This document shows, piece after piece, positions 43,601 to 55,909 of a DNA stretch of 64,000 nucleotides. A program made the translations under genes and the position numbers. Every line of letters starts with the position of its first letter. The stretch's first letter is position 1. Under the pieces are notes generated by a model, which worked only from the letters and a program-made list of their open reading frames with translations, made no database searches and was not told the DNA's origin. The DNA is from Nymphaea colorata (Eukaryota; Streptophyta; Magnoliopsida; Nymphaeales; Nymphaeaceae), in contig NC_045139.1 of assembly GCF_008831285.2 (NCBI RefSeq), positions 21,430,412-21,494,411 on the forward strand. The letters are read 5' to 3'.

Positions 43601-45651
43601 AAGAAGAGGAAGATGAGGGGAGGGAGAAAAGGAGTAGGGGCATATGCAAGCATGCACAAAGGAACAGAAAGATGCCAAATCTCTCTCTTCCTCTCTCTCT
43701 TTCTCTCTCGACTTAATGGTTTCTAGGCCAAGCTGATCGGTGGTTGGATCAAACAAGAGGATCTTGGGTAGAGATGACGCCATGTGTCAGTGGTCTTCTC
43801 TCCTTATAACATCGTTGATCCATCAATTTACTCTCGTAAGGCAAGGACTGATAATTGGATAGTTGCTCTACTTCCTTGGGTATCGATGGTTTTTGCTAGA
43901 GGTGTTGAGCAGTTGATCTCTTCAGTGTTTGGATGGAGTCATTCCCTACAGTTTTCATTTTTTTGTGTTGTTTATTTTTTGTCATCATCTAATGGTGCTG
44001 ATGAAAAAATTCATGTAATCTGGCATAAGAACCCATGCAGCCTGTTCGACAAAGGGTGATGTAAAACTTTTTAATTGAACAGTTAATTTAGTAGTAGACA
44101 TTAAGTTGACCAGGATATTGGAATTACAAGTTGTAAGCAACTTTACTCCTTGTACGCCTAATATTGGAGATTCTATTGTTGTTGAAATACATGGATCCAA
44201 TGAAAAAAAATAAAAAAAGTGCAAAAGCATGAAATATGAGATTTGGTATTTCTCCTAGTGGCCTTAACGCCACTATAAATAGTCTATATGTAACTACTGT
44301 TATGGAAGTAAAGAAGCAAAGATTGATCATGAAGTTTAAGTCAACTTCGAGCCCGGAACATGATTCATGGTCCATGTACTCTGAGCACATTTTTTTTACC
44401 AATTATCCTAAAAGGAAGTGATGCAAAACTCCAATAGATTTAGCAAAGATTTATATGCAAGGTTTCTTATCACATATATCACCTTTTGTTGGGTATAATA
44501 GTCATATATTTAGTTCACTTTTGTTTGAGAACGAAGCATCCATTGTTGTTGCTATATCTATTCCCTTTTCCAAGTTTTATAATGGATGGTATTGGCCTTC
44601 AACATCGTACAAGTAAGTGGCGCCGATAGTTATGAAGGGAACGCACTCTATAAGAAGATTTGTTATGATGGCCTCCTATCTAATGTATCTTATGTGCATT
44701 GATTAATGGTGTATGTCATTTGCATTGCTTGATTGATGTTGGACTATTTAATATGTGATTGTTTGTGTGAATGTTTGCTATATGATTATTTTACCTGAGC
44801 ATGTATATGGAGTAGGCAGCGGACTATCGTTGGCATATTTCGATAATGGACTTAATTTAATAACTAGATGGCTATCAAACCCATAGTAAAAGGAGTCGGG
44901 TAGGCAATGTGGGGATCCGGATTCTGAAAACAGATTTTCCATAATGGGATTATTCCAAAAATGGGCTTTTAAAAAAGTACTCCTACCTAGGTTACTAATG
45001 AGCAACCAGTCCCTATCGTATGGCAATGAAGTGTGGGACTTGTGTTGTTGCAGCCTTCTGTTGAGCTCAGCCACACTATTCTGCAACCACAGTTGCAGTT
45101 GCCTCATGCCTTTTTTTTCCTTTCCAGTGAGTCATTTTGTATCGACCATAAATTGCCCAATAGTCTTCTTGTACTACACAGCCTCAAGGGTATGCCCCTT
45201 CTAATGGCTCAGGAATGCATATATGTGTGTTTTATGCACATACTTATTTACTATGTCTGCAGTATGCACATCCCCAGCACATTGCCCATTACTATCCTAT
45301 AGCATGTATAACGTACACGAATTAGGTGCCATCATGATAGGGTGATATAATCTATATAATTGATAAAGAACCAGTTATCTCTTTCTAATTGGACTATGTG
45401 TACTTGAATTATAGGGGACCGCAGCAATCTACTATTTACTAGGGTATTCAATGTATGTTCATTTGTAGTATTTCCCTTGTAGTTAGAGTTTTGTCATAGG
45501 TTACGATGATCATGAATTTCTTAAAAGATAGACACTCAGAAGTTAGGTCATGGTTAAGATTTAACTAATTATTTGATTCGAATGGTTTTTTAGATCCTCA
45601 CCAGGTAGGAAAATGTGCACATTGATTGTAGAGACAGTCTAAGAGCAAGGG

Positions 45652-45653
<2 letters not shown>

Positions 45654-45712
<59 letters not shown>
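45654..45712. repeat. (AT)n microsatellite in repeat copy A
   Basis: About 58 bp of AT dinucleotides, absent at the same place in copy B. Confidence 0.93.
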
Positions 45713-45715
<3 letters not shown>

Positions 45716-45868
45716 CTATTTAGGAAAGCTTGTGCCATGCACCACAAATACTTTATATAATATTTTTGTCATATAGGTTGAAACTTACACCATTTTCACA
45801 GGTGTAAAATTGTTCACTTTCGCATTATACTTTTGTTGTACATCTTTTATTACATATGTATATGTATG

Positions 45869-46091
45869 TGTTGTGTGCAGCCAAGGGAGATAAGAGAAGA
45901 GAACAAGAGAGAGAGAGAGAGAGAGAGAACTATTTCATTTTCTCTAATCTGCCCTAATCTCATGTTAAATGAAAATAGGGTAAAACAAAAAATTACAAAA
46001 GAAGTCCACAACTAAAAGACTTATTTGTAAAGAGCTGCTACTAAACTCTTAAATATTTAAAAACACCACCTAACACAAATACTATTCAACA
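45869..46091 (-). repeat. Copia-3 3' LTR
   Basis: 223 bp. The minus strand starts TGTTGAATAGTATT and ends GGCTGCACACAACA. It carries a (GA)n run near 45907-45928 that differs in length from the other LTR. Confidence 0.92.
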
Positions 46092-46109
46092 CTCCCCCTC
46101 AAGCCGGAG
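46092..46109 (-). promoter_or_regulatory. Copia-3 polypurine tract
   Basis: The minus strand reads CTTGAGGGGGAG directly before the 3' LTR. The pol stop codon (46101-46099) overlaps it. Confidence 0.85.
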
Positions 46110-48545
46110 CATAGATGTTAATCATGCTCAGCTTGTCACAACATCTAGAAAACTCTGCAATAGGCAAGGCTTTAGTGAAGATATCAGCAGCTTGATCTTC
46201 ATAGGCTACATGTATAGTGGAGATGATTCTCTCTTGAACCATATCATGAATATAATGGCAATCTACTTCGATGTGTTTTGTCCTCTCATAAAATACTGGA
46301 TTATTGCCAATGTAGATGGCAACCTTGTTATCACAAAACATCTTCATAGGTGTAGAAGTAGAAATACAGAGACTCTTAAGTAAGGATCTAGACCATGTCA
46401 TTTCAGCAGCCGTTTGAGTCATAACATGATATTCAGATTCTGCACTGGACCTAGAAACAACATTTTGTTTCTTATTTCTCCACACTCTCCCTGACGTTCA
46501 AAGCCAAGAGGCTACTTCATATACACGGTCTCATCAAGATCCCCATATAAGAAGATATTTTTGACATCCAACTGATATAAGGGCCAATGATAATGTACTG
46601 CAACGAATACAATAAGACGTATGGTACCCATCCTAGCCACAGGAGAAAAAGTCTCAAATAAATCCACCCATATGTTTGGGTATAACCTTATGCTACGAGA
46701 CGAGCTTTGTAGCGCTCCACTGAGCCATCAGACAGGTGCTTGACTGTGAATACCCTTTTGGATCCCACAACATCACAACCTGATGGAGGATCAACCAATT
46801 CCCATGTTCTCCTTTTCATTAAAGTCTCAATCTCATCCTGCATAGCATGCCGCTTTCGAGGATCAAGTAATGCATGTTGGTGACTAGAGGGAATAGAAAT
46901 TACTGACAAGGCTGCCACAAACTACTGTAGGCACCCACCAATACCAGTTGTAGAAACAAACTGAGATATAGGATGAAGAGTACACGGTCTTTTGCCTTTG
47001 TATAAGGCAATCGGTAAGTCCAAAGACATTTAGAAGCATCCTAGGCAGGAGGAGCAGTGACATTAGAGATACTTACATCCTAAGAAGCGACTAGTGGACA
47101 GTCCTAAGCAAAAGCATGTCGGTGGGTGTATACCAGTGGGGGATCATGGAATCTACTGACAATGGAGAATGAATCATAAGGAACAGACTACAGGGGAACC
47201 AGTGGGATAGGTAAAGGAACAGACGATGACGTGTCTGATAGTGATGGAGTAGAGTGGAAATAAGTACCTGACTCAAAGAATGTAACATCCACACTGACAT
47301 ACTACTTATGAGTGTGAGAGTCAAAATAGACATAACCCTTTGGGTGTTTTGGATAACCAATGAAAATACATTTAATTGATTGTGCACTAAGTTTGTCTTT
47401 ATTAGGACCAAGGATGTGAACAAAGCAAATGCACCCAAAGACTTTGGGTGGAAGGGAAAACGGGGGTCTATCTAGATAGAGAACTTGAATGGAAATTTGA
47501 TTGCCAATAGACGAGGATGAAAGACGGGTAATTAGGTAACATGTAGTGAGTATGACATCACTCCAAAATTGGGTCGGAACATAGCTATGTATCATAAGAG
47601 TACGAGCCATGTCAAGTAGCTGACAATGTTTATTTTCGACAATACCATTTTGTTGAGAAGTGTGGGGGCAAATGAATTGAGGGCATATTCCATATTTGGT
47701 GTAAAACTGTAGCAATGTATTAGATTTGAACTCACAAGCATTATCAGTGTGAATGTTTTTTACAATGGAACCAAACTGAGTCTTTATTTCAATAATGAAA
47801 TTTTGAAGAATACAGATAACTTCAGACCTCTCTTTTAAAAAGAACACCCAACTAAGACGAGAAAAATCATCAACAATAACAAGGTAATACCTAAATTTGG
47901 CCCAGCTTACAACACGGTTAGGCCCCCAAACATCAACATGAATAAGATCAAAAACTGCATGACTCAACGGATTACTGCTGGAAGGAAAACTACTTCTAGT
48001 GTGTTTGCCCAATTGACAGGCCTCACACTGGAATGACTCAGACACATAAATATTAGGGAGAACACCACGAAGCTTGGATAATGAAGGATGGCCTAGTCGG
48101 AGATGCCATTGATATGGAGTAGGCTTAGATAGAGCCATAGATGTCATGCCCTCCATTGGTTCCGACAGTAGGTAAACTCCCTTGTGCTCATGGCTGCCAC
48201 CAATCATCTTCCCATTTTGCAAGTCTTGGAAAACACATAAACCAGGATCAAATATAGCTCTTCAGCGCAAATCTTTCATCTGAAGCATATAAAACATGGG
48301 AAAGAATGATAGAATTAGAAAGTTTAACATCCCCAATTCCCATAATAGGAGAAAGCTTTCCATTGGCGAGCTTAATATGTTGAGCTGTAGAAAACAATGC
48401 AATGAAGTAAATACGTGAGGTTGACTGCAAAAGTGTTTCGAAGCCCCATAATCAGTAATCCACATGGTACCTGGTTTATGGGAAGTACTACCAACAGATA
48501 AAAAGGAATCCACCTTGACTGAGGAGGTAGCTGTAGACATCGTGG
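46099..48545 (-). pseudogene. Copia-3 pol: protease and integrase readable, reverse transcriptase core deleted
   Basis: The protease site reads WITDYGASKHF near 48465-48430 (D-Y-G instead of D-S-G). The integrase piece (48222-47302) has the zinc region WHLRLGHPS with CEACQLGKH, and all three acidic residues in HVDVWGP, HTDNACEF and QNGIVENKH. It ends with the FIGYPKHPKGY segment. The reverse transcriptase starts at about 46918 (RTWELVDPPSG, RYKARLVA). After a stop and frameshifts it ends near 46500, just after the DV-N-FL-G region. The sequence then jumps to the last part of RNase H (WRNKKQNVVSRSSAESEYH at 46485, then ADIFTKALP). YVDD and the RNase H N-terminus are therefore missing, with a junction near 46490-46505. 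Confidence 0.9.
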
Positions 48546-49565
48546 TAGGAAGACATCACTGAGCCATAAGCTGATCATACTTTGTCTTTCTCATAGTCAC
48601 TGTGGAGTTCTCAGAATTCATTGAGGAAAGAGTCTCTTCAAGTGGTGTAGTAGCTCGGGCAGACCCTACATAAATCTGAGAAGAGAAGATCCCTTTGCCC
48701 CCTGAAGTACTAGATCCCCTACTATGGGAAGTAGAAGCTGGTCTACTATGTTTGTCCCAACATCTGTCTTCCAAATGTCCTAATTTTCTACAAAATATAC
48801 ATTGAAATCTTCCTCTGCCCCCTACACCATGACCTGAGCCTCTTCTCCTAGTGGCTTGTCCACGCCCTCCAGACACAGCCAAGGCTGCAACAGGAGACTC
48901 ACTCTGAGACTGAGAGAGAGATACAGCCAATTTACTGAGTCTATTATATGCATCAAGAAGATCTGGAATTTCTGCTCCAATAAGCATCTGAACTTTTGCT
49001 ACCTCATACTTAGGGGACAAACCAGCCAAGAACTTACCCACCATAGTCTGCTCAAAATGTGTCTTGTAACATGCCTAGCATGGAGGACGAAGATCCTTCA
49101 ATCGTTCATACGCAGCTTTAACTGAAGCAAAGTATTGAGATAGTTCCAATTCACCTTGCTGCAGTTTGAGTAACTCTTCCTCAACTTGTCAAATTTTGAG
49201 ACATTCTTGTCATGAGAATAAGTTTGTCTCATGAACGTCCACATATGTTTGGCAGTCGTATAGTAGGCAAGAGTAGGAAGTATATCTGTTTGCACATTGT
49301 TCATGATCTAGGACATAACAATACTATTATCTTCTTTCCATGTGGTATATTTCTCAGTTTTAACACTTGGTTCATCTTCTTCAATGATGTGGTCTTTTTG
49401 ATGTCCTACTATAGACATCATAAACATTCGTGACCAGATTTCATTGTTGCGACCATCTAATTTCACAGTAGAACCATAGAAGAAAGGATTCCCAACCACT
49501 TTGCATTCAGTACGAGATTCAATCTTAGGATTGTCTCCCATATTAGACTGTTGTCCAAGCTCCAT
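48546..49565 (-). pseudogene. Copia-3 gag with zinc knuckle, frameshifted
   Basis: A likely start is at 49565-49563 (MELGQQSNMGDN). The capsid region contains NEIWSRMFMMSIVGHQK and WTFMRQTYSHDKNVSKFDKL, typical of plant copia Gag. A stop at about 49308 and a frameshift near 49080 interrupt it. The last open piece (49044-48556) holds LIGAEIPDLLDAYNRLSKL, a Gly/Arg-rich stretch, and the zinc knuckle CIFCRKLGHLEDRC (C-x2-C-x4-H-x4-C) near 48808-48767. Confidence 0.86.
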
Positions 49566-49579
49566 TGTAACACCCACAA

Positions 49580-50300
49580 AAAAATAGACAGTACTAATAT
49601 ATGCAGCAGGATAGAAGTAATATATGCAGCAGGAAGAGACTATAACGTACACAGATTCCAGCACTAATATATGCAGCAGGAAGAGACTATAACATTCGCA
49701 GATGATAAGGAGTTTTCTGTGATAAAAAAATATACCTTTTATAACACCCAGGGCAGATCTATGGCTGACAGAAAACTAGGGTAGATACATGGCTGATAGA
49801 AAAGTGGTCATTGCACATAACTTTCCATGCTCTTTTTACACGGACAATTAATTCACGACAAATTTATTGAAACAAAATGCCATATTTCAACAATCAATGA
49901 CCAGTGACAATGAAGAAACCTTCTGTGACTTGAAGGAAACACCTACGACATCCATCAGACACAAGGAGACACCTGCAACATCCAGCAGGCACCAGCGACT
50001 TCCATTCAACAAGCAGTGACCAGCGACAACAAAGAAAACTTCTGCCAGATGAGGGAGACACTTGCGACTTCCATCCAGCCTGAAGAATGTTTAACCAATC
50101 TTCATCCACGTCCACTTCAACAAGGCATCGATCTAGGGTTTTTAATCTTTTGTATGAAAAAACCCTAGATCGAGCCTAATATGCACGTTCAAACTGTCTT
50201 GCCCTCAAAACTCTCCACGAGAATAGAAGAAGAGGAAGAGGATGAGCACGGTGAGAAAGGGATGATGATGAGAGATAGGCTTCAGCCCCAAGAAAGGTTG
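49580..50300 (-). other. Copia-3 untranslated leader with short repeats
   Basis: Lies between the primer site and gag. It contains direct repeats of ATATGCAGCAGGAAGAGACT (49617 and 49661, partial at 49594) and GCGACTTCCAT/CCAGCGACAAC-type words (49900-50075). No gene is recognised. Confidence 0.6.
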
Positions 50301-50301
50301 G

Positions 50302-50313
50302 GCTCTGATACCA
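50302..50313 (-). promoter_or_regulatory. Copia-3 primer binding site (Met-initiator tRNA)
   Basis: The minus strand reads TGGTATCAGAGC immediately inside the 5' LTR. Confidence 0.94.
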
Positions 50314-50534
50314 TGTTGCTTGCAGCCAAGGGAGAGAAGAGAAGAGAACGAGAGAGAAAGATAGAGAGTGAACTATTTCGTTTTCTCTAATCTGCCCTAA
50401 TCTCACGTTAAATGAGAATAGGGTAAAACAACAAATTACAAAAGAAGTCCACAACTAAAATACTTATTTGTCAAGAGTTGTTCCTAAACTCTTAAATATT
50501 CAAAAAGACCACCTTAAACAAATATTATTCAACA
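50314..50534 (-). repeat. Copia-3 5' LTR
   Basis: 221 bp, TG...CA, followed by the target duplication GTATG at 50535-50539. Confidence 0.92.
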
Positions 50535-53500
50535 GTATGAATGATATTATCACATTAAATGGCATCAAAGCAACTCCTGCTTTCTTCTGGATGGTTCTTA
50601 ATGATGAGTACACATCTATCAAGCGAGTATAAGTAAGAAATTTTGAAAATTATATTATTTGAATGTTAATTATCATATTTATAGTTTTGTAATTTAAAAT
50701 CATGAATACTAATGTAGCAAGTATTTTCTGTTAGTATATTTGGCAACCATCTCATTAAGGTTGTAATTCATGTCAAGGTGCCAATAGCGGAGGCATGGTG
50801 AAACAAGAGCATATCCAATTTCTTGTATAAAATTTTTCTTAATGGACGAGAAATGTAATGTCCTGCTACTTAGCTATGTCCAATATGCCCATTCAGTTAC
50901 CTAGGTATCCTCTATTTATTCTATCAATTAATTTAGAGAAGAATTTTAGTTAGCAGTGAATTGACCTCCTGTTTAGATAATGAGCATGAGTTAAGGATGG
51001 TTTGTCCCCAATCAAAACCTAAATCTGCCATAGGGACAAAATTTTAACCAAAAAAACTCTAGGGGAAAAATGATAATGTCAATTTTGAGGAATGTTGTGT
51101 CTTGACGTATAGTTAAAGGGTAAATTTGGATTAGAAAATGGTAAAGTACATGGAATGAATTCCATTCAAAATGTGAGGCAAACTTGGAACATAAGAAATT
51201 AGGGGCAAAGGTGTCATGTTTGAAACTATCTAGGGCAAAGTGTTTTTAGGTGGTTGTATAAATGAAATTTCTATAAAAAATAATAGTAGATCAGTAATCT
51301 ATTAATGATTGAATTAAGGATGTTAAGATGGATTAAGGATTACCTAATTACCTGATCAGTGACAGATTAAGCTAATTGATCAAGTGATTAGTTTAATTAG
51401 TCAAGTGGTTAAGATCATTTATGTGCTTGCATGTAGACCATACGTCATGCAAAGGGGGTGCCACCCTGCTGCGTGGATCCCAGCCCATCCACTACCTCAA
51501 ATCACTATAAATACATGGAAAGGGTTGGGGGCGAGCTAGAAAAAGAGAATGAAAGAGAGGGTCCTAGCCTGGCGGTGGCCAGGTGGTGCCTCGACCGTAG
51601 TCTAGTTGTGGCAGGTTGTGGCTCGATGGTGGCCACTCATAGCGTGGCACCGCCTGGACAACTGTAGTCTTGTTGGTGACCCAGTCCTGGCCTAATAGTC
51701 TCTTGGCCATGACAAGAAGAGGAAGATAAGGAGAAAGAGAGAATAAGCATGGGCGTAGGCAGACAATCACAAAAGAGTAGAAGGCGGTCAAATCTATCTC
51801 CCCTATTTTCTCATGTCAATGGTTTCTAGGGCAAGCAAACCGGCAGCTGAATTAGGCGAGAAGATCGTCTGGTAGAGACAACACCACACACTAGTGGTTT
51901 TTATCACTTTATAGCCTCATTCATCCTTGTCTCCTAAGGCAGAAAAAGGTTATTGGTTGGATGTCCTACTTGCTCAGGCATCAAGGCTCTTCAGCACCGA
52001 GTAATTGATTACTTTGGAGTTTAGATAAATGGATTGCCAATATTCTTCGTTGTCCTTTTTGCATCTTCGTCTTCATCTAATGGCTTATGAAATTGATGCA
52101 ATATGAAACAAGAAAGTACACAACATGTTTGACAAAAGAATGATGCTAAAGTTATTATGGAATAACTAATCCAGTAGGAAATGTTTTCTGGGGATGAGTT
52201 CACTAATCTTATCAAGATATTGGAATCATGAGTTGTTATCAACTTAACTCATTGTGCACCTAATATTAGAGATCATGTGGTTGTGGAACCACATGGATCA
52301 ACTGAAAAAATAAAATAAAAGAAGTACAAAAAATTATTGGAAAGGAAATTTGGTGTTTCTTCAAGCCTTTTTGGCCCTAGCACGACTACAGTTTATCTAT
52401 ATATTACTGCTATTACGGAAGCAAAGAAGTAGAGACTAGAAAGGAAGATTAAATCAACTTCAAGCCAAAATGTGGCTTCCTGACCAAGTCTAAATGCATT
52501 TGTTTTGCCAACTATCCTAGAAGAAAGTGATGTTGGATCTCCAGTAGATGTAGGAAAGACTTATATGGGCAGTTGATTGTCACATTTTATCACATTTGGT
52601 TGGTTATAGTGTCCATATCTCTAGTTCACCTATATTTGAGGATGAACCATTCATTGTTGTTGACAAACTTATTCCCTTTTCCATGTCCTATAGTGGATGT
52701 TGTCAGCCTCTAGCATTGGGCTGGTATATGTGGTTGATATATATGAAATGAATTGTATTGTGTTCTTTATTATAAGCAACTATGATGAATTGGAATGCAC
52801 TCTATAAGGAGATTTGTTATGACGGCCTCCTAGTTCATGTATATTATGTGCTTTAACTAAATGGTGTACATGATTTGCATTGCTTAATTGAAGTTTGATT
52901 ATTTAATGTGTGACTATTTGTGTGGCTATTTGTTGTATGATTTTTTGTCCTGAACATAGTGATAGAATAGGCAATGTCCTATGGCTGTAAGAACAGATTT
53001 TAAAACTGTATACTAATCGCACCTACTATCAAAGAGGCTGGGTAGGTGCCACAGGGTTCCAGGTTCCAGGAACGGACTTTCCATAACATGTTTATTTCGA
53101 GAATGGGTTTCATGCAAAGTACTAGCAAACAACCATTTTCCATCGTACAACAATGAAGTGTGGGACTTATATTGCTACTATTCAGCTTAGATGCACACTC
53201 CAGAGTGACAACTAGGGTTGCTCCGCACCAATATTTCCCCATACAGTGACTCATTCTGTATCAATTGTAAGCTATGCATGGGACTTCTTTTTCTGTACAC
53301 CCTTAGGGATGTACCACATCTTATCGCCCAGGAATGTGTGTATACGTATGTTTCATGGATGCACTTTTTACTCTACCTTCGACATGCACATTGTCCATAG
53401 ATTGATTGTTGTTGTTTTATGTCACATGTAACGTATATCAATTGTGCATCATCATCATAGTGGAATATAATGCACGAGTATAAAGAACATTCTCTCGCTA

Positions 53501-55640
53501 ATTGTATTATGTGTACTCGAATTGAAGGGGATTCTATGAAACTACTCATTTAGTAAGGTATTCATTGTATGTTCATTTGTAATCTTTTTCTTGTAGTAAG
53601 AGTTTGGTCATAGGTCGTGATGATCATGAATTAGCTAAATGATAGACAATTAGAAGTTAAGTCACACTTAGAGTTTGTCGAATGAATTGACTTGAATTGT
53701 TTTTCATACCCTCACTAGCGGGCAAATAAGTGCATTCTCATCATCTAACCAGTTTAAGAGTAGGGGTGATTCTGGAAAAGATAGAGGTTGGTGCCATTTA
53801 TTTGACCTTGCATCCTTTGGCTCTTGGTTGATCATTGAATATATGTGTGTGTGTATATGTGGATGTCTGAGGCAGCTCTACTTCGTGACATGATGTTTAT
53901 CTTTGTTAAATGCATTGTATTGTTATACACTGATAAACATGTGCGGAACTTTTAAAAGGATCTTATTTGTTCTTGACTTATTGTGCCATGCATCCATTAT
54001 GCATGCACTTATATAATGTTCTTGTAGGAAAAAGTTGAGGCATATGCGAAATATGTAGGCACAAAAAAAAATCACATTTGGATTATACTTCAAGTGCACC
54101 TCTTATTGCGTATATATACATGTGAATCACAATGCTACGTTAATGGCACCATAGCAACCCTAGACAGCCACCCTATTCTGGTTGTTATTCCTGTCAAGGT
54201 GGTATAGTGGGAAGCATGGTGAAGCAAGAGCATATCAAATTTCATCGATGAAATTTTTCTTAACAGAGGAGAAATGTAATGCTCTGCAATTTTGGCACAC
54301 CCAATGTATGCACTCAGTTAACTAGGTACGATGTCTATAATATCAATTAATTCAGAGAAGAATTTTAGTTAGTAGTAACTAAAGTCTTCTATTTGAATCA
54401 GATGATTTAACCAAAAAAACTAAGGGCAAAACGGTAATTTCATATTTGGATAAGAAGAATAGCATAGAAATAATTCAATTCAAAATGAGGAGCGAACATG
54501 GAATAGAAGAAATCAGGGGTAAAGGACCTATACTAATTAAAAGTGCTGCGTGAGTTTATCTGCGTATAATAGTAAAATGCATTCCTTGAAGATAACTCCA
54601 TGCCTAATTACCAGATTAGTAATTGATTAAGCTATTGATCAAGTGATGAAATTCATTAATTAAGTTATTAAGATAATATATGTGATTTTATGTAGACCGG
54701 GTGTCAGCCACCACCTTGGTTGTGTGGACGCTCCAACCACCCACCACCTCAGACTAACTATGAGTAGAAGGAGAGGGATGGGGCTAGCTAGAAAGAGAGA
54801 GTGAGGGTAATGGCCAATTGATGGCAAGTTGTGGCCCAGCCATGGTAAGGTTGTGGCCTGGTCCATGGCCAGGCAATGGCTAGCTATAGTCGAGAAATGA
54901 TCCGTTTGTGGCTAGTCATGGCCAACATTGGCTAGCTATGGCCCCGGCCATGCCCTAACCATGGCTGGGTGATGGGAGAGAGTGAGTAGGGGCATAGGCA
55001 GGCAAGCAAGCATGGAGGATCTAGATCTCCCTCTCATGTGGACGGCTTCTAGGGCAAGCTGGTTGGGGATAGGATGAAAGGATTCTTGATATTTTTAATT
55101 GTTTTCTTCTACATACATCCTCGTCGTCATCCAATGGAGACGAGGAAATTGATGCAATTGTGGCATAAGAACCATTTCATCCTATTTCAGTGACAAGACG
55201 ATTGATCTGACTAGGATATTGGAATCACGACTTGTTCACAACCAAACTCCTTATCAACCTAGATGTGGATCAACTGAAAAAAGCAAAACCATTCCAAAGT
55301 ATGGGAAAGAAAATGTGGTGTTTCTCTAGGCCTTGTTGGCCTTAGTATCACTACTAAGGTTGATCTATGCATCACTGCTATTATGGAAGCAAAGAAGTAG
55401 AGACAGGTGAGGAAATTTATATCAATTTGATGCCCAGAACTGGTTCATGGACAATCTACCCTAAACATTTTTTTTTTTGCCAACTATCCCAAAAGAAAGT
55501 GATATTGGATCTCTAATAGATGTAGCAAAGACTTATCATATGCAAAATCGGCTGTCACACATAAATCACCCTTTGATTGGCTAAAGTGGCCATGCCTCCA
55601 CTCCACTTCCATTCGATGTTGAAACATCCATTTGTATTCA

Positions 55641-55745
55641 CGTATAAAAGGCAAACCATTCCTAAAAACGAAAAACGGTGCTTAAAGTTTTTTTTAGGCA
55701 CAACGGCTACTTGAACTGCTGCTTGTTTGTATCAGCAGATTCCCT
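55641..55745. other. Short intergenic segment
   Basis: Runs from the end of repeat copy C to a MITE-like element. Nothing recognised. Confidence 0.4.
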
Positions 55746-55747
55746 AT

Positions 55748-55909
55748 GGGGGCTATTTGGCACCCATAACAAATTATTACTGCCCCAAGATTTGGGGTAA
55801 ATTTACCAAACACTACGTTACAAGGTTCCATGAATTTGCCTTAATTTTTTAGCAGTTTCACTAGACAATAACAATTTATTACTGTTTCCGAATGGCCTTT
55901 AAGGGTTTT
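55748..55909. mobile_element. MITE-like element, family Y copy 1
   Basis: The left end (GGGGGCTATTTGGCACCCATAA, then CAAATTATTACTG) and the reverse complement of the right end (AGGCCATTCGGAAACAGTAA, then TAAATTGTTATTG) match at about three quarters of positions. A similar pair occurs at 61196-61494. No coding capacity and no certain target duplication. Confidence 0.6.

Larger units (their letters stand above)
45869..50534 (-). mobile_element. Copia-3: full-length Ty1/copia element with deleted RT core, nested in repeat copy A
   Basis: Short LTRs (45869-46091, 223 bp; 50314-50534, 221 bp) are flanked by the target duplication GTATG (45864-45868 and 50535-50539). The primer site at 50313-50302 is TGGTATCAGAGC. 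The polypurine tract is at 46109-46092. The sequence on each side continues the 3.4-kb repeat copy A, shown by comparison with copy B, so copia-3 inserted into an already existing array. The LTRs differ at about 20 positions plus indels, roughly 9%, making it the oldest of the three copia insertions. Gag, protease and integrase are partly open; most of the reverse transcriptase is missing. Confidence 0.94.
43060..55640. repeat. Tandem array of a roughly 3.4-kb repeat (2.3 copies), split by copia-3
   Basis: Three diverged copies in direct orientation: A (about 43060-45863 plus 50540-50853), B (50854-54274) and C (54275-about 55640, truncated). Shared landmarks include GTGCCACC near 43231 and 51454 with a diverged equivalent near 54706, a GGTTTCTAGGGCAAGC-like box, and GGATATTGGAAT (44112, 52218, 55218). 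Others are GTTATGGAAGTAAAGAAG-type sequence (44300, 52420, 55380) and the boundary AGGAGAAATGTAATG. The distance between the TGTAATG boundaries of B and C is 3,421 bp. A purine run followed by TG at each boundary resembles a polypurine tract plus LTR start. A TATAAATA box lies at 51506-51513 in copy B. No polyprotein domain can be read, so a large non-coding LTR element (LARD-type) is possible. Confidence 0.78.

Noticed and set aside
43784-44421. Possible conserved gene in the 3.4-kb repeat
   Set aside because: The frames in copies A, B and C are not kept open at the same places, and no domain is recognised, so similarity between copies reflects DNA duplication.
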